From positions 1 to 64,000 of the forward strand of contig JAEINT010000007.1 of the NCBI GenBank assembly GCA_016342745.1: 64,000 bases of DNA, read 5' to 3'. Position 1 is the first letter of the stretch. Every line of letters starts with the position of its first letter. A program made the translations under genes and the position numbers. Under the pieces are notes generated by a model. The model did no database searches. It worked only from the letters and a program-made list of their open reading frames with translations, and was not told the DNA's origin. Below are positions 52,548 to 64,000 of this stretch, in pieces. This DNA comes from Labilibaculum sp. GTDB taxonomy: Bacteria; Bacteroidota; Bacteroidia; Bacteroidales; Marinifilaceae.

Positions 52548-53429
52548 ATGAGTTATAAGGAATCTTTTTTATCTTATTTACAATTTGAAAAGCGGTATTC
52601 TAAGCATACAATTCTATCATACGACTGTGACTTAACTCAATTTTTTGATTTTTTGTCAAAGAATAAAATAGTTGAAGAACTGAAAGATGTTGATTTTAAA
52701 AGTGTGCGGAAGTGGATCGTTTTTTTAATGAATGAAGGTAAGTCTTCGAGAACTGTAAATAGGAAATTGTCTTCTTTGAAATCCTTTTTTAAATTCTTAT
52801 TGCGAGAATCTATTATTGAATCGAATCCTATGGATCGTGTAGTTGGGCCAAGACAGGGGAAGAAATTGCCCGGTTTTGTAGCTGAACATTCAATGAAGTT
52901 ATTGCGAGAAATAGATTTTGGAGAGGGGTTTGAAGGGGTGAGAGATCAGTTGGTGGTGGAAATGTTTTATCAAACAGGCATGAGATTGTCAGAGTTGATG
53001 AATTTGAAATTAACCAGTATTGATCGACAAACCTCTTTGGTGAAGGTCTTAGGTAAACGAAATAAGGAAAGAATCATTCCGGTAAGCAAAAACCTGGAGC
53101 AACTTCTTGATCAGTATTTGGAAGTTAGAGAAGGAGTTTTGGAAGATGGGAGTGATTTTCTTTTTGTAACTAAAAAGGGGGTGCCTGTATACGAAAAGTT
53201 GTTGTATCGAATTGTGACAAAGCATTTGTCAAAGATTACAACACTTGCCAAGCGAAGTCCTCATGTGTTGCGGCATACATTTGCAACACATTTGTTGAAT
53301 AATGGCGCAGAACTGAATGCTGTGAAGGAGTTGTTAGGACATGCGAATCTCTCAGCAACACAGATTTATACTCATACTACATTTGAACGTTTAAATAGTA
53401 TATATAAACAAGCTCATCCAAGAGCGTAA
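52548..53429 (+). CDS. xerC: Tyrosine recombinase XerC
   Basis: The enzyme has 293 residues from the ATG at 52548; a TTG seven codons earlier is less likely. It resolves chromosome dimers at dif with XerD. The N-terminal SAM-like domain (KESFLSYLQFEKRYSKHTIL) is followed by the catalytic domain with R146 (TGMRLSEL), H239 and R242 (HVLRHTF), H265 (LLGHANL) and the nucleophile Y274. Its position between rpsU and hpf is the usual order in Bacteroidota and favours a housekeeping recombinase over an integrase. No attachment site was sought. Confidence 0.93.
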   Translation: MSYKESFLSYLQFEKRYSKHTILSYDCDLTQFFDFLSKNKIVEELKDVDFKSVRKWIVFLMNEGKSSRTVNRKLSSLKSFFKFLLRESIIESNPMDRVVGPRQGKKLPGFVAEHSMKLLREIDFGEGFEGVRDQLVVEMFYQTGMRLSELMNLKLTSIDRQTSLVKVLGKRNKERIIPVSKNLEQLLDQYLEVREGVLEDGSDFLFVTKKGVPVYEKLLYRIVTKHLSKITTLAKRSPHVLRHTFATHLLNNGAELNAVKELLGHANLSATQIYTHTTFERLNSIYKQAHPRA

Positions 53430-53446
53430 AGTGTGGAGGAAAAAAT

Positions 53447-53746
53447 ATGAATGTAAACATTCAGTCAATCGGTTTTGTTGCAAATATTAAGTTGGAGACA
53501 TTTATTCAAAGTAAATTGAATAAATTGCTGAAGTACGATGATGATGTTATTGGAGTAGAGGTCTTTCTTCGTTTGGAAAAATCAAATTCAATTGATAATA
53601 GAATTGTTGAAATTAGTTTAGATATAAAGGGTGCTGATTTATTTGCAAAAAAGCAAAGTCAAACCTTTGAAGAGTCGGCTGATTTGGTTGTGGAAGCTCT
53701 TCGTCGCCAGCTAAAAAAACACAAAGAGAAGCTTCGTGCAAAATAA
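53447..53746 (+). CDS. hpf: Ribosome hibernation promoting factor, short form
   Basis: The protein has 99 residues and the HPF/RaiA fold: NVNIQSIGFVANIKLETFI, KLNKLLKYDDDVIGVEVFLR, and the basic C-terminal RRQLKKHKEKLRAK. The short form binds the 30S decoding centre in stationary phase and, unlike the long form, has no dimerisation tail. It begins 17 bases after xerC with GGAGGA-like sequence, in one operon with rpsU-xerC. Confidence 0.92.
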   Translation: MNVNIQSIGFVANIKLETFIQSKLNKLLKYDDDVIGVEVFLRLEKSNSIDNRIVEISLDIKGADLFAKKQSQTFEESADLVVEALRRQLKKHKEKLRAK

Positions 53747-53767
53747 TCGTAAAAAATACGCAATTCG

Positions 53768-53799
53768 CTTGCGATAAATTTAAAATATTTTTACATTTG
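53768..53799 (+). promoter_or_regulatory. Promoter for the tRNA-tuf unit
   Basis: CTTG (53768-53771), 20 bases, then TACATTTG (53792-53799), close to the Bacteroidota consensus. It lies 51 bases before tRNA-Thr. Confidence 0.65.
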
Positions 53800-53850
53800 C
53801 AGACCATTTTCAGGGAAAAGTATGCCTGTTAAATAGATGGTTTGTAAATT

Positions 53851-53924
53851 GCCGATGTAGCTCAGCTGGCTAGAGCAGCTGATTTGTAATCAGCAGGTCG
53901 TGGGTTCGAGTCCCTCCATCGGCT
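53851..53924 (+). tRNA. tRNA-Thr(TGT)
   Basis: Cloverleaf with GCCGATG/CATCGGC acceptor, all seven pairs intact, and anticodon loop TTTGTAA giving TGT. Confidence 0.97.
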
Positions 53925-53940
53925 CTATTGTAATTTTATT

Positions 53941-54022
53941 GGGGAGATACCAAAGTGGCCAACTGGGACGGACTGTAACTCCGTTGACTTCGTCTTCGCA
54001 GGTTCGAATCCTGCTCTCCCCA
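53941..54022 (+). tRNA. tRNA-Tyr(GTA)
   Basis: Class II tRNA with a long variable arm; acceptor GGGGAGA/TCTCCCC; anticodon loop CTGTAAC gives GTA. Confidence 0.97.
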
Positions 54023-54061
54023 CTAAGTATAAAGAAAGAAGCTTTATTGTTTCTTTTTTTT

Positions 54062-54134
54062 GCGGGAATAGCTCAGTTGATAGAGCATCAGCCTTCCAAG
54101 CTGAGGGTCGCGAGTTTGAGTCTCGTTTCCCGCT
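54062..54134 (+). tRNA. tRNA-Gly(TCC)
   Basis: Acceptor GCGGGAA/TTCCCGC; anticodon loop CTTCCAA gives TCC. Confidence 0.96.
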
Positions 54135-54148
54135 CATATTTTATGATT

Positions 54149-54220
54149 GCCGTTGTAGCTCAGGGGTAGAGCGTTTCCTTGGTAAGGAAGAGGTCATGAG
54201 TTCAAATCTCATCAATGGCT
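54149..54220 (+). tRNA. tRNA-Thr(GGT)
   Basis: Acceptor GCCGTTG/CAATGGC with one G-U pair; anticodon loop TTGGTAA gives GGT. Confidence 0.96.
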
Positions 54221-54278
54221 CAGTAATAAAAAGTATTGTTTTTAATTGTTGTCTAATATTTAATTAACTTTTGGAGTT

Positions 54279-55466
54279 ATGGCTAAAGAACATTTTGACA
54301 GGTCAAAACCACACGTAAATATCGGTACTATCGGTCACGTTGATCACGGTAAGACCACCCTAACTGCTGCTATTACAACAGTGTTGGCAGAAAAAGGGTT
54401 CTGTGAGGTGAAATCTTTCGATTCTATCGATAATGCACCTGAGGAAAAAGAAAGAGGTATTACTATTAATACTGCTCACGTTGAGTACGAAACTGCTAAC
54501 CGTCACTACGCTCACGTTGACTGTCCTGGTCACGCGGATTACGTAAAGAATATGGTTACTGGTGCTGCTCAGATGGATGGTGCTATTTTGGTTTGTGCTG
54601 CAACTGATGGTCCTATGCCACAGACTCGCGAGCACATCCTATTAGCTCGTCAGGTAAATGTACCTAGAATTGTAGTATTCTTGAACAAAGTTGACATGGT
54701 TGACGATGAAGAGATGCTAGAATTAGTAGAAATGGAAGTTCGTGAATTATTAGAATTCTATGAGTTCGACGGTGACAATACTCCTATTATTGCAGGTTCT
54801 GCATTAGGTGGATTGAACGGAGATGCTGCATGGGTTGATAAAATCATGGATTTAATGGATGCTGTGGATAGTTGGATTCCACTTCCTCCACGTGATGTAG
54901 ATAAGCCATTTTTGATGCCTATCGAGGATGTATTCTCTATTACTGGTCGTGGTACTGTTGCTACAGGTCGTATTGAAACAGGTATTGTTAAAACTGGTGA
55001 AGAATTACAGATCATTGGTCTTGGTGCAGAAGGTATGAAAACTGTTTGTACTGGTGTTGAGATGTTCCGTAAGATTCTTGATGAAGGTCAAGCTGGTGAT
55101 AACGTTGGTATCTTGTTGAGAGGTATTGATAAGTCTGCCATTAAGCGTGGTATGGTTATCTGTCACCCTAAGACAATTACTCCTCATACTAAGATTAAGG
55201 CTGAGGTTTATGTATTGAAAAAAGAAGAAGGTGGACGTCACACTCCATTCCATAACAAATACCGTCCTCAGTTCTATATCAGAACTCTTGATGTAACTGG
55301 AGAGATTACTCTTCCAGAAGGTGTTGAAATGGTAATGCCAGGTGATAACGTTACTATCAACGTTGAGTTGATTACTCCAGTAGCTTGTGATTTAGGTCTA
55401 CGTTTCGCTATCCGTGAAGGTGGTAGAACAGTAGGTGCTGGTCAGATTACTGAAATCGTTGAGTAA
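54279..55466 (+). CDS. tuf: Elongation factor Tu
   Basis: The protein has 395 residues and delivers aminoacyl-tRNA to the ribosome as a GTPase. The P-loop is GHVDHGKT (19-26), with [12 protein letters not shown] (switch II) and NKVDM. Domains 2 and 3 follow, ending [10 protein letters not shown]. The gene follows four tRNA genes and is followed by tRNA-Trp, the standard order in the phylum. The hairpin at 55482-55511 separates it from tRNA-Trp. Confidence 0.99.
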   Translation: MAKEHFDRSKPHVNIGTIGHVDHGKTTLTAAITTVLAEKGFCEVKSFDSIDNAPEEKERGITINTAHVEYETANRHYAHVDCPGHADYVKNMVTGAAQMDGAILVCAATDGPMPQTREHILLARQVNVPRIVVFLNKVDMVDDEEMLELVEMEVRELLEFYEFDGDNTPIIAGSALGGLNGDAAWVDKIMDLMDAVDSWIPLPPRDVDKPFLMPIEDVFSITGRGTVATGRIETGIVKTGEELQIIGLGAEGMKTVCTGVEMFRKILDEGQAGDNVGILLRGIDKSAIKRGMVICHPKTITPHTKIKAEVYVLKKEEGGRHTPFHNKYRPQFYIRTLDVTGEITLPEGVEMVMPGDNVTINVELITPVACDLGLRFAIREGGRTVGAGQITEIVE

Positions 55467-55481
55467 TTAGGATAAATATAT

Positions 55482-55511
55482 AGATTGATCTGGGTAAAAC
55501 CAGATCAATCT
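55482..55511 (+). terminator. Hairpin between tuf and tRNA-Trp
   Basis: A perfect 12-bp stem (AGATTGATCTGG with CCAGATCAATCT) and a 6-nt loop, then TATTATAAA. No strong T run follows, so it may be a partial terminator or a processing signal. Confidence 0.65.
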
Positions 55512-55519
55512 TATTATAA

Positions 55520-55592
55520 ACGGGTGTAGCTCAGTTGGCAGAGCACTGGTCTCCAAAACCAGGTGTCGGGAGTTCGAGTCTCTCCACCCGTG
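55520..55592 (+). tRNA. tRNA-Trp(CCA)
   Basis: Acceptor ACGGGTG/CACCCGT; anticodon stem CTGGT/ACCAG with loop CTCCAAA gives CCA; discriminator G. Confidence 0.96.
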
Positions 55593-55610
55593 CAAAGACA
55601 AACAAGCCTT

Positions 55611-55802
55611 ATGAAACTAAAAATTTATTTTGAAGAAGTTTATAAAGAACTAGTTCAGAAAGTATCTTGGCCATCATGGTCTGAACTTCAAAGTAGTGCA
55701 ATCGTAGTTATGATTGCTTCCGCTATTATTGCAACAGTGATATTCGCAATGGACTTTGGGTTCAAGAATTTGATGGATGTTATATACAAAATGTTTTACT
55801 AA
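55611..55802 (+). CDS. secE: Preprotein translocase subunit SecE
   Basis: The protein has 63 residues from the ATG at 55611, short and with one membrane helix (about 30-55) as in most bacteria. EVYKELVQKVSWPSWSELQS is the amphipathic helix and conserved WP turn. A longer frame from 55563 begins inside tRNA-Trp and is not used. It lies in the secE-nusG-rplKAJL-rpoBC unit. Confidence 0.95.
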   Translation: MKLKIYFEEVYKELVQKVSWPSWSELQSSAIVVMIASAIIATVIFAMDFGFKNLMDVIYKMFY

Positions 55803-55817
55803 TTCTTGAAGAAAAAG

Positions 55818-56366
55818 ATGGCTGAAATTGATAGAAAATGGTATGTTCTTAGGACTGTCGGAGGAAAAGAAAAGAAAGTCAAGGAATATATTGATAGTGA
55901 AATTTCTAATCTTGGGCTTCAGGAGTATGTATCACAGGTTCTAATTCCTACCGAAAAAGTATTTCAAGTGCGTAACGGTAAGAAAATTAGCAAGGAAAGA
56001 ATATTCTTACCAGGCTATATTCTTATTGAAGCAGCACTCGTTGGAGAGATCCCCCACATCCTTCGTGGTATCACGAATGTGATTGGCTTCCTGGGAGATA
56101 CCAAAGGCGGAGACCCTACACCAATGCGAATGTCAGAAGTGAATCGTATTCTTGGAAAGGTTGATGAATTAGCTAATAAAGATGAGGAAATTAACATTCC
56201 TTATTTTGTTGGTGAAATGATTAAGGTAACGGATGGACCGTTTAATGGTTTTACTGGTGTGATTGAAGAGGTTAATGCAGAGAAGAAGAAACTGAAAGTA
56301 ATGGTTAAAATCTTCGGACGTAAGACTCCTCTTGAATTAAGTTTCATGCAAGTAGAAAAAGAATAA
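55818..56366 (+). CDS. nusG: Transcription antitermination protein NusG
   Basis: The protein has 182 residues from the ATG at 55818; a TTG four codons earlier nearly abuts the secE stop. The NGN domain ([20 protein letters not shown]) and a C-terminal KOW domain ([20 protein letters not shown]) are both present. It binds RNA polymerase and the Rho/ribosome partner. It is followed by rplK after 23 bases. Confidence 0.96.
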   Translation: MAEIDRKWYVLRTVGGKEKKVKEYIDSEISNLGLQEYVSQVLIPTEKVFQVRNGKKISKERIFLPGYILIEAALVGEIPHILRGITNVIGFLGDTKGGDPTPMRMSEVNRILGKVDELANKDEEINIPYFVGEMIKVTDGPFNGFTGVIEEVNAEKKKLKVMVKIFGRKTPLELSFMQVEKE

Positions 56367-56389
56367 TTAAATCCTTTAGAAAAAAAGCT

Positions 56390-56833
56390 ATGGCTAAAGA
56401 AGTTGCAGGATTAATCAAATTGCAGATCAAAGGTGGTGCTGCAAATCCTTCACCCCCAGTAGGACCTGCGTTAGGTGCTAAAGGGGTTAATATTATGGAT
56501 TTTTGTAAACAATTCAATGCAAGAACTCAAGATCAGGCTGGAAAAGTAATCCCTGTTGTGATTACTGTCTATACTGATAGTTCTTTTGAATTTATTACAA
56601 AAACTCCTCCCGTTGCTGTTCAAATTCTAGAAGCTGCAAAATTAAAGTCTGGATCTCCAGAGTCTAATCGTAAAAAAGTTGGTTCAATTACTTGGGATCA
56701 AGTTCGCGCGATTGCAGAAGGAAAGATGAAAGATTTGAATGCTTTTAAAGTAGAAAGCGCCATGAGTATGGTTGCTGGAACAGCAAGAAGTATGGGTGTC
56801 ACTATTAGTGGTGATAGTCCTCTTAATCAATAA
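56390..56833 (+). CDS. rplK: 50S ribosomal protein L11
   Basis: The protein has 147 residues. [20 protein letters not shown] is the N-terminal thiopeptide-region segment, and a C-terminal domain binds 23S rRNA at the GTPase centre. Length and order (after nusG) are standard. Confidence 0.97.
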   Translation: MAKEVAGLIKLQIKGGAANPSPPVGPALGAKGVNIMDFCKQFNARTQDQAGKVIPVVITVYTDSSFEFITKTPPVAVQILEAAKLKSGSPESNRKKVGSITWDQVRAIAEGKMKDLNAFKVESAMSMVAGTARSMGVTISGDSPLNQ

Positions 56834-56854
56834 TTATAAAATACTGCAAGTAAA

Positions 56855-57547
56855 ATGGGTAAACTAACAAAAAATAGTAAGTTAGCTTCAGAAAAAGTGG
56901 AGACTGGTAAGCTATATTCTATCGATGAAGCAGCAAAGTTGGTTAAGGAGATTACATCTACCAAATTTGACGCTTCTGTGGATATGGATGTTCGCTTAGG
57001 AGTTGACCCAAGAAAAGCTAACCAAATGGTTCGTGGTGTTGTTACCCTTCCACATGGTACTGGTAAAAATATTCGTGTTTTAGTTCTTTGTACTCCTGAT
57101 AAGGAAGAAGAAGCTAAAGCTGCAGGTGCTGACTTTGTTGGCCTTGACGATTATGTTACCAAGATCAAAGGTGGATGGACTGACGTTGATGTTATCATCA
57201 CAATGCCTACTGTAATGGCGAAAGTTGGTGCTTTGGGACGAGTTTTAGGACCACGTGGTTTAATGCCAAATCCTAAATCTGGTACAGTAACAATGGACAT
57301 CGCTAAAGCGGTAACCGAAGTGAAAGCTGGAAAGATTGATTTTAAGGTCGATAAATATGGTATTATTCACTCTTCAGTTGCTAAGGTATCTTTTGATGCG
57401 GAAAAAATTGTTGATAATGCAAAGGAATTTGTAGGTATCATCAATAAATTAAAGCCTTCTGCAGCAAAAGGAACTTATATCAAGAGTGTTTATTTGTCAA
57501 GCACTATGAGTCTTGGAATTCAATTGGATATTAAATCCCTTGGCTAA
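56855..57547 (+). CDS. rplA: 50S ribosomal protein L1
   Basis: The protein has 230 residues; the conserved [20 protein letters not shown] (about 129-148) lies in its RNA-binding region. L1 can repress its own mRNA in other bacteria; I did not identify a binding mimic here. It follows rplK by 21 bases. Confidence 0.97.
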   Translation: MGKLTKNSKLASEKVETGKLYSIDEAAKLVKEITSTKFDASVDMDVRLGVDPRKANQMVRGVVTLPHGTGKNIRVLVLCTPDKEEEAKAAGADFVGLDDYVTKIKGGWTDVDVIITMPTVMAKVGALGRVLGPRGLMPNPKSGTVTMDIAKAVTEVKAGKIDFKVDKYGIIHSSVAKVSFDAEKIVDNAKEFVGIINKLKPSAAKGTYIKSVYLSSTMSLGIQLDIKSLG

Positions 57548-57577
57548 TTTTAATTTTTAATCAGGACCTTAGTAATC

Positions 57578-58096
57578 ATGAAAAGAGAACATAAAATTCA
57601 GATTATTGATAGCTTGACGGAGGAAATCAACGCTTCAAACCACTTATATCTTACTGACATTTCAGAAATGAATGCAGAACAAACATCAGCTCTTCGTAGA
57701 GCGTGTTTCGAAAAAGATGTTAAGTTGCTTGTTGTGAAGAATACACTTCTTCGAATTGCTTTGGAAAAAGCAGAAGGTGAATTTGACGGTTTAACGGAAT
57801 CATTAAAAGGTGCTACATCTTTAATGTTAACAGAAACTGGAAATGTACCTGCAAAGCTTATCAAAGAGTTCCGTAAGGGACATGATAAACCTATCCTGAA
57901 GGCGGCCTACGTTGAAGAGTCGATTTATATTGGAGACAATGAGTTGGAAGCTCTTTGTACTATCAAGTCTAAAGAAGAACTTGTTGGTGATGTTATTGCA
58001 TTGCTTCAATCTCCAATCAAGACTGTTATTTCTTCGTTGGAATCAGGAAAGAACATTCTAGCTGGTGTTGTTAAGACACTTGCAGAAAAAGAGTAA
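57578..58096 (+). CDS. rplJ: 50S ribosomal protein L10
   Basis: The protein has 172 residues. It opens MKREHKIQIIDSLTEEI and holds SALRRACFEKDVKLLVVKNT; the C-terminal helix anchors L7/L12 dimers to the stalk. The gap to rplA is 30 bases and to rplL 37 bases. Confidence 0.97.
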   Translation: MKREHKIQIIDSLTEEINASNHLYLTDISEMNAEQTSALRRACFEKDVKLLVVKNTLLRIALEKAEGEFDGLTESLKGATSLMLTETGNVPAKLIKEFRKGHDKPILKAAYVEESIYIGDNELEALCTIKSKEELVGDVIALLQSPIKTVISSLESGKNILAGVVKTLAEKE

Positions 58097-58133
58097 TATA
58101 TTTAGTAAATTAAATTTTAAAAACTGAACGAAA

Positions 58134-58505
58134 ATGGCAGATTTAAAAAAGTTTGCAGAAGAATTAGTTAATTTGACTGTTAAGGAAGTAAGTGAGTTAG
58201 CTGAGATCTTAAAGGATGAGTACGGAATCGAGCCAGCTGCTGCTGCTGCTGTTGTAGCAGGACCTGCTGCAGGTGCTGAAGCTGCTGCTGAGCAAACTGA
58301 ATTCGACGTAATCCTTGTAGCTGCTGGTGGTTCTAAACTAGCTGTAGTGAAATTGGTTAAGGAATTAACTGGTCTTGGATTAAAAGAAGCTAAGGCTGCA
58401 GTTGATGCTGCACCAGCTCCATTGAAAGAAAAAGTTTCTAAAGAAGAAGCTGAAGCACTTAAAGCACAATTAGAAGAAGCTGGAGCTGAAGTTGAACTTA
58501 AATAG
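58134..58505 (+). CDS. rplL: 50S ribosomal protein L7/L12
   Basis: The protein has 123 residues. An N-terminal dimerisation domain (about 1-33) is followed by an alanine-rich flexible hinge (about 37-55) and a C-terminal domain ([20 protein letters not shown], then [20 protein letters not shown]) that recruits translation factors. The alanine-rich region explains long open frames on the opposite strand, which are not genes. It is followed by a strong attenuator-like hairpin. Confidence 0.98.
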   Translation: MADLKKFAEELVNLTVKEVSELAEILKDEYGIEPAAAAAVVAGPAAGAEAAAEQTEFDVILVAAGGSKLAVVKLVKELTGLGLKEAKAAVDAAPAPLKEKVSKEEAEALKAQLEEAGAEVELK

Positions 58506-58536
58506 AAGCGTAAAGACCTATATATAAGGTTATTTT

Positions 58537-58575
58537 GGTTTAGAGTTCCTAACCGGGACTCTAAGCCTTTTTGTT
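58537..58575 (+). terminator. Attenuator-like terminator between rplL and rpoB
   Basis: A 13-bp stem with two G-U pairs (58537-58549 with 58555-58567, loop TAACC) is followed by TTTTTGTTGTTT. Because rpoB and rpoC lie downstream with no clear new promoter, this probably allows partial read-through. Confidence 0.82.
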
Positions 58576-58611
58576 GTTTATTATCGTTTAGGTTCAATTA
58601 ATTTTAAGTAA

Positions 58612-61600
58612 ATGTCTTCAAATACAATTAGTCAAAGAATTAGTTTTACTTCTAATAAGAATCAGTTTCTATATCCTGACTTCTTAGAAGTACAATTAAA
58701 ATCTTTTCAAGACTTTTTTCAGCTGGAAACTACCCCGGAGAAAAGAACGAACGAAGGATTATTTAAGGTATTTAGCGAGAATTTTCCGATTACTGATACC
58801 AGAAATAATTTCGTATTGGAGTTTCTCGACTATTTTGTTGATCCACCCCGTTATGCAATCGAAGAATGTATCGAAAGAGGTTTAACTTATAGTGTACCAC
58901 TAAAAGCTAAACTAAAACTATATTGTACTGATCCAGAACATGAGGATTTTGATACTGTTATTCAAGATGTATATCTTGGAACAGTTCCTTACATGACTGA
59001 AAAAGGTACTTTCGTTGTAAACGGAGCAGAACGCGTTGTTGTTTCTCAGCTTCACCGTTCGCCAGGTGTGTTCTTTGGACAAAGTGTACACGCCAACGGA
59101 ACCAAATTATATTCTGCCAGAATTATTCCATTTAAAGGTTCTTGGATTGAATTTGCAACTGACATCAACAATGTCATGTTTGCTTATATTGATCGTAAGA
59201 AAAAGCTACCCGTAACTACATTGCTACGTGCAATTGGTTATGAGAGTGATAAAGAAATTTTAGAAATTTTTGATCTGGCTGATGAAATCAAGGTTTCTAA
59301 AACAGGACTTAAGAAAGTTGTGGGTAGAAAACTTGCCGCGCGTGTTCTTAAGTCTTGGATTGAAGATTTCGTAGATGAAGATACGGGAGAGGTTGTATCG
59401 ATCGAACGTAATGAGGTAATTATTGATCGTGAGACAATAATTGAACCAGAACATATAGAAGAAATTCTTGAGTCGGGAGCTAAGACTATTTTATTGCATA
59501 AGGAAGAACAAAATCTTGCTGATTATGCAATTATTTATAATACTCTTCAGAAAGATCCTTGTAACTCTGAAAAAGAAGCAGTTCTTCATATTTATCGTCA
59601 GTTGAGAAATTCTGAGCCACCAGATGAGGCTACAGCTCGTGACGTAATCGATAAATTATTCTTTTCTGACAAGCGTTATGATTTGGGTGATGTGGGTAGA
59701 TACCGTATCAACAAAAAATTAGGCTTGAATACAGATGGTGATACGAAAGTATTAACCAAAGAGGATATTATTGAAATTATCAAGTATTTGATAAAATTAT
59801 TGAATGCACGTACTGATGTTGATGATATTGATCACCTTAGTAATCGTCGTGTTCGTACTGTTGGAGAGCAATTACATACACAATTTGGTGTTGGTTTAGC
59901 TCGTATGGCTCGTACCATTCGTGAAAGAATGAATGTTCGTGACAATGAGGTTTTTACTCCAATTGATCTGATTAATTCTAAAACACTTTCTTCTGTTATT
60001 AATTCCTTTTTTGGAACTAATGCATTATCTCAATTTATGGATCAAACAAATCCATTGGCTGAGATTACGCACAAAAGAAGAATGTCGGCACTTGGGCCAG
60101 GTGGTCTTTCTCGTGAAAGAGCTGGTTTCGAGGTTCGAGATGTTCACTATACTCACTATGGACGTTTATGTCCTATTGAAACTCCAGAGGGACCAAATAT
60201 TGGTCTGATTTCTTCTTTGTGTGTTTATGCGAAGATTAATAATCTTGGATTTATCGAAACTCCATACCGTAAGGTTGTAGACGGGAGTGTTGATTTATCT
60301 AACGAAGGAGTTAATTACTTATCTGCTGAGGAAGAAGAAGGTTTGACAATTGCTCAAGCTAATGCTCCATTAAATGATGATGGTTCATTTGTTAATGCAA
60401 AAGCAAAATCTCGTAAAGATGGGGATTTCCCGTTTGAAGAAATTGAAAGTGTTGATTTGATGGACGTAGCTCCAAATCAAATTGCCTCTATAGCAGCTTC
60501 TTTAATTCCTTTCCTTGAGCATGATGATGCCAACCGTGCATTGATGGGATCGAATATGATGCGTCAGGCAGTACCGGTTATTAGTCCTGAGTCTCCAATT
60601 GTAGGTACAGGTCTTGAGGGAAATCTTGTAAGAGATTCAAGAACTCAGATTTGTGCAGAAACGAATGGAGTTATTGAATTCGTTGATGCAACTAAGATTG
60701 TTATCGCATACGAACGTTCTGAACAGGAAGTTTTTGTTAGTTTCGAAGGAAATAGTAAGACTTATTTGCTTCCTAAATATGGAAAAACGAACCAGGGAAC
60801 AACAATGGACCTTAAGCCAATTGTAGCAAAAGGTGATAAAGTTGTTAAAGGACAAATATTAACTCAGGGATATGCAACTCAGTTAGGTGAACTTGCCCTA
60901 GGTCGTAACCTTAAGGTTGCGTTTATGCCTTGGAAAGGTTATAACTATGAGGATGCGATTGTAATTTCTGAAAGAATTGTTAAGGATGACGTATTTACAT
61001 CGGTTCACGTTGATGAATATACATTAGAAGTTCGTGACACAAAACGAGGTATGGAAGAATTAACTTCTGATATTCCTAACGTTAGTGAAGAAGCGACTCG
61101 TAACCTTGATGAGAATGGATTGATTCGTATTGGTGCTAATGTTGAGCCAGGCGATATCTTGATTGGTAAGATTACTCCTAAAGGAGAATCTGATCCTTCT
61201 CCAGAAGAGAAATTACTTCGTGCAATTTTTGGTGACAAAGCTGGTGATGTTAAGGATGCTTCTTTAAAAGCGTCTCCATCGTTAAGAGGGGTTATCATTA
61301 ATAAGAAATTGTTCTCTCGCTCTGTAAGAGATCGTAAATCAAAACAATCTGATAAACCGTTAATTGCTAAATTGGATGAAGAGCTAGAACAGCGTATTCA
61401 TGAATTGAAGAATAGGTTAATAGATAAGTTATTCATTTTAGTAAACGGAAAAACTTCGCAAGGAGTAAAAGATTACTTAAGTGTTGACGTAATTCCTAAG
61501 GGAGTTAAGTTCACTCAGAAACTTTTGATGGACATCCAATTTATGGAAATTAATCCAAATAAATGGACTACAGATAAAGAGAAGAACGAAACGATAAAGA

Positions 61601-62424
61601 AATTACTGCACAATTACATTATCAAGTACAAAGAACTTGAGGGTGTTAACAAGCGTAAGAAATATAACGTTACCATTGGAGATGAAATGCCAGCAGGTAT
61701 TATTCAGATGGCCAAAGTATATGTGGCTAAGAAGCGTAAGCTCCAAATTGGTGATAAAATGGCGGGTCGACATGGTAATAAGGGTATTATTTCACGTGTT
61801 GTACGTGAGGAAGATATGCCTTTCCTTGAAGACGGATCTACAGTAGATATCTGCTTGAATCCACTTGGTGTGCCATCACGTATGAACCTTGGACAGGTAT
61901 TTGAAACTGTACTTGGTTGGGCAGGTAAAGAACTAGGATTGAAATTTGCTACACCTATCTTTGACGGTGCATCTCTTAAAGAGATTACTGAATATACAGA
62001 TAAAGCTGGAGTACCAGCCTTTGGTAAAGCTTATTTGCATGACGGTGGTACTGGTATTAGATTTGATCAGCCAGCAACAGTAGGTATTATTTACATGCTG
62101 AAACTGGGTCACATGGTTGATGATAAGATGCACGCACGTTCTATCGGACCATATTCATTGATCACACAGCAACCTCTTGGAGGTAAGGCGCAGTTTGGTG
62201 GTCAGCGTTTTGGAGAGATGGAGGTTTGGGCTCTTGAGGCCTTTGGTGCTGCTCATATCTTGCAGGAAATCCTTACCGTTAAATCTGATGACGTGGTTGG
62301 TAGAGCGAAAGCTTACGAAGCTATCGTTAAAGGTGAGCCAATGCCTAACCCTGGAATTCCAGAGTCTCTTAATGTATTATTACATGAATTAAGAGGTTTA
62401 GGTTTAAGCGTTAAATTAATATAA
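58612..62424 (+). CDS. rpoB: DNA-directed RNA polymerase subunit beta
   Basis: The protein has 1270 residues, the usual Bacteroidota length. The rifampicin region reads [20 protein letters not shown] and [13 protein letters not shown], with the D516-, H526- and S531-equivalents wild type, so no known resistance change is visible. The C-terminal clamp-binding part ([20 protein letters not shown]) is intact. The start ATG TCT TCA lies 37 bases after the rplL hairpin. Confidence 0.99.
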   Translation: MSSNTISQRISFTSNKNQFLYPDFLEVQLKSFQDFFQLETTPEKRTNEGLFKVFSENFPITDTRNNFVLEFLDYFVDPPRYAIEECIERGLTYSVPLKAKLKLYCTDPEHEDFDTVIQDVYLGTVPYMTEKGTFVVNGAERVVVSQLHRSPGVFFGQSVHANGTKLYSARIIPFKGSWIEFATDINNVMFAYIDRKKKLPVTTLLRAIGYESDKEILEIFDLADEIKVSKTGLKKVVGRKLAARVLKSWIEDFVDEDTGEVVSIERNEVIIDRETIIEPEHIEEILESGAKTILLHKEEQNLADYAIIYNTLQKDPCNSEKEAVLHIYRQLRNSEPPDEATARDVIDKLFFSDKRYDLGDVGRYRINKKLGLNTDGDTKVLTKEDIIEIIKYLIKLLNARTDVDDIDHLSNRRVRTVGEQLHTQFGVGLARMARTIRERMNVRDNEVFTPIDLINSKTLSSVINSFFGTNALSQFMDQTNPLAEITHKRRMSALGPGGLSRERAGFEVRDVHYTHYGRLCPIETPEGPNIGLISSLCVYAKINNLGFIETPYRKVVDGSVDLSNEGVNYLSAEEEEGLTIAQANAPLNDDGSFVNAKAKSRKDGDFPFEEIESVDLMDVAPNQIASIAASLIPFLEHDDANRALMGSNMMRQAVPVISPESPIVGTGLEGNLVRDSRTQICAETNGVIEFVDATKIVIAYERSEQEVFVSFEGNSKTYLLPKYGKTNQGTTMDLKPIVAKGDKVVKGQILTQGYATQLGELALGRNLKVAFMPWKGYNYEDAIVISERIVKDDVFTSVHVDEYTLEVRDTKRGMEELTSDIPNVSEEATRNLDENGLIRIGANVEPGDILIGKITPKGESDPSPEEKLLRAIFGDKAGDVKDASLKASPSLRGVIINKKLFSRSVRDRKSKQSDKPLIAKLDEELEQRIHELKNRLIDKLFILVNGKTSQGVKDYLSVDVIPKGVKFTQKLLMDIQFMEINPNKWTTDKEKNETIKKLLHNYIIKYKELEGVNKRKKYNVTIGDEMPAGIIQMAKVYVAKKRKLQIGDKMAGRHGNKGIISRVVREEDMPFLEDGSTVDICLNPLGVPSRMNLGQVFETVLGWAGKELGLKFATPIFDGASLKEITEYTDKAGVPAFGKAYLHDGGTGIRFDQPATVGIIYMLKLGHMVDDKMHARSIGPYSLITQQPLGGKAQFGGQRFGEMEVWALEAFGAAHILQEILTVKSDDVVGRAKAYEAIVKGEPMPNPGIPESLNVLLHELRGLGLSVKLI

Positions 62425-62435
62425 GCCTATTATAA

Positions 62436-62463
62436 GCGAATGCTGGGTTTTCCCGGCATTCGC
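62436..62463 (+). promoter_or_regulatory. Stem-loop between rpoB and rpoC
   Basis: A 12-bp stem with one G-U pair (GCGAATGCTGGG with CCCGGCATTCGC) and a TTTT loop fills the gap between rpoB and rpoC. No T run follows, so it is more likely a processing or stability element than a terminator. Confidence 0.7.
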
Positions 62464-62486
62464 CTTGCTTGAAACAATATTGTTAA

Positions 62487-64000
<1,514 letters not shown>

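Noticed and set aside
52548-53429. Tyrosine recombinase as a mobile-element integrase
   Set aside because: Its length, its place between rpsU and hpf and the absence of phage or conjugation genes point to housekeeping XerC.
53900-54169. Frames across the tRNA cluster
   Set aside because: The region is fully explained by tRNA-Thr, tRNA-Tyr, tRNA-Gly and tRNA-Thr; the frames run through mature tRNA sequence.
58058-58597. Long open frame (179 residues) opposite rplL on the minus strand
   Set aside because: It is rich in Ala/Ser/Thr because it mirrors the alanine-rich codons of L7/L12. It has no start region or family features.

Overview
The window is about 64 kb of AT-rich DNA from a member of the Bacteroidota. 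Supporting signs are promoter elements of the TTTG-N19-TAnnTTTG type, many outer-membrane barrels, a PorT-like type IX secretion protein, a TamL-type Omp85 lipoprotein, menaquinone synthesis (ubiE/menG), and the gene order tRNA-Thr/Tyr/Gly/Thr - tuf - tRNA-Trp - secE - nusG - rplKAJL - rpoBC. The gene set suggests the marine Marinilabiliales/Marinifilaceae side of the phylum, but that placement is an inference. No prophage, CRISPR array or intact insertion sequence was found. The one mobile-element trace is the 3' end of a group II intron (domains V-VI) at the left edge.

Layout. 1-75: group II intron end. 94-5087: LVIVD propeller lipoprotein, a barrel protein, a small unknown, ruvX, def and a DUF6588 protein. 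5209-11862: ComEC, then trkA followed by two tandem trkH paralogues. 12289-18373 (minus): a compact seven-gene lipid-modification operon made of a desaturase, two CFA-synthase-type methyltransferases, a secreted unknown, an amine-oxidase-like flavoprotein, a DUF1365 protein and a 56-residue Lacal_2735-type protein. 18515-21103: small unknown, YciO/TsaC-type protein, fsa, four tRNA-Thr genes and the SRP RNA. 21353-24682: DUF4199 protein, two family-2 glycosyltransferases and a Zn-ribbon methyltransferase. 24716-32030 (minus): miaA, a pRiA4b-type protein, a LuxC acyl-CoA reductase, a DUF2752 protein, acnB, gap and a 42-residue lipoprotein. 32199-39426: Omp85 protein, unknown membrane protein, PocR/PAS hybrid histidine kinase, DUF3298 lipoprotein and an SDR. 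39567-49418: small-form purL, ubiE, porT, FAD dehydrogenase, TrmH-type methyltransferase, tamL and fbaA. 49574-53746: NSS transporter, membrane-anchored HhH protein, rpsU, xerC and hpf. 53851-64000: the tRNA/tuf/secE/nusG/ribosomal protein/rpoBC operon, with rpoC running off the right edge.

Most of the window is core metabolism and information processing. The least ordinary parts are the lipid-modification operon (order desaturase, methyltransferase, secreted protein, flavoprotein, DUF1365, CFA synthase), the tRNA-Thr array in which two copies carry an acceptor-stem mismatch, the intergenic hairpins in the rplL-rpoB-rpoC operon, and two small genes (12289-12459 and 31902-32030) read directly from the sequence.

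All calls rest on reading the sequence and recalling protein families. No database search was run. Several starts were moved inward to an ATG that fits the signal peptide or family length better than an upstream TTG.
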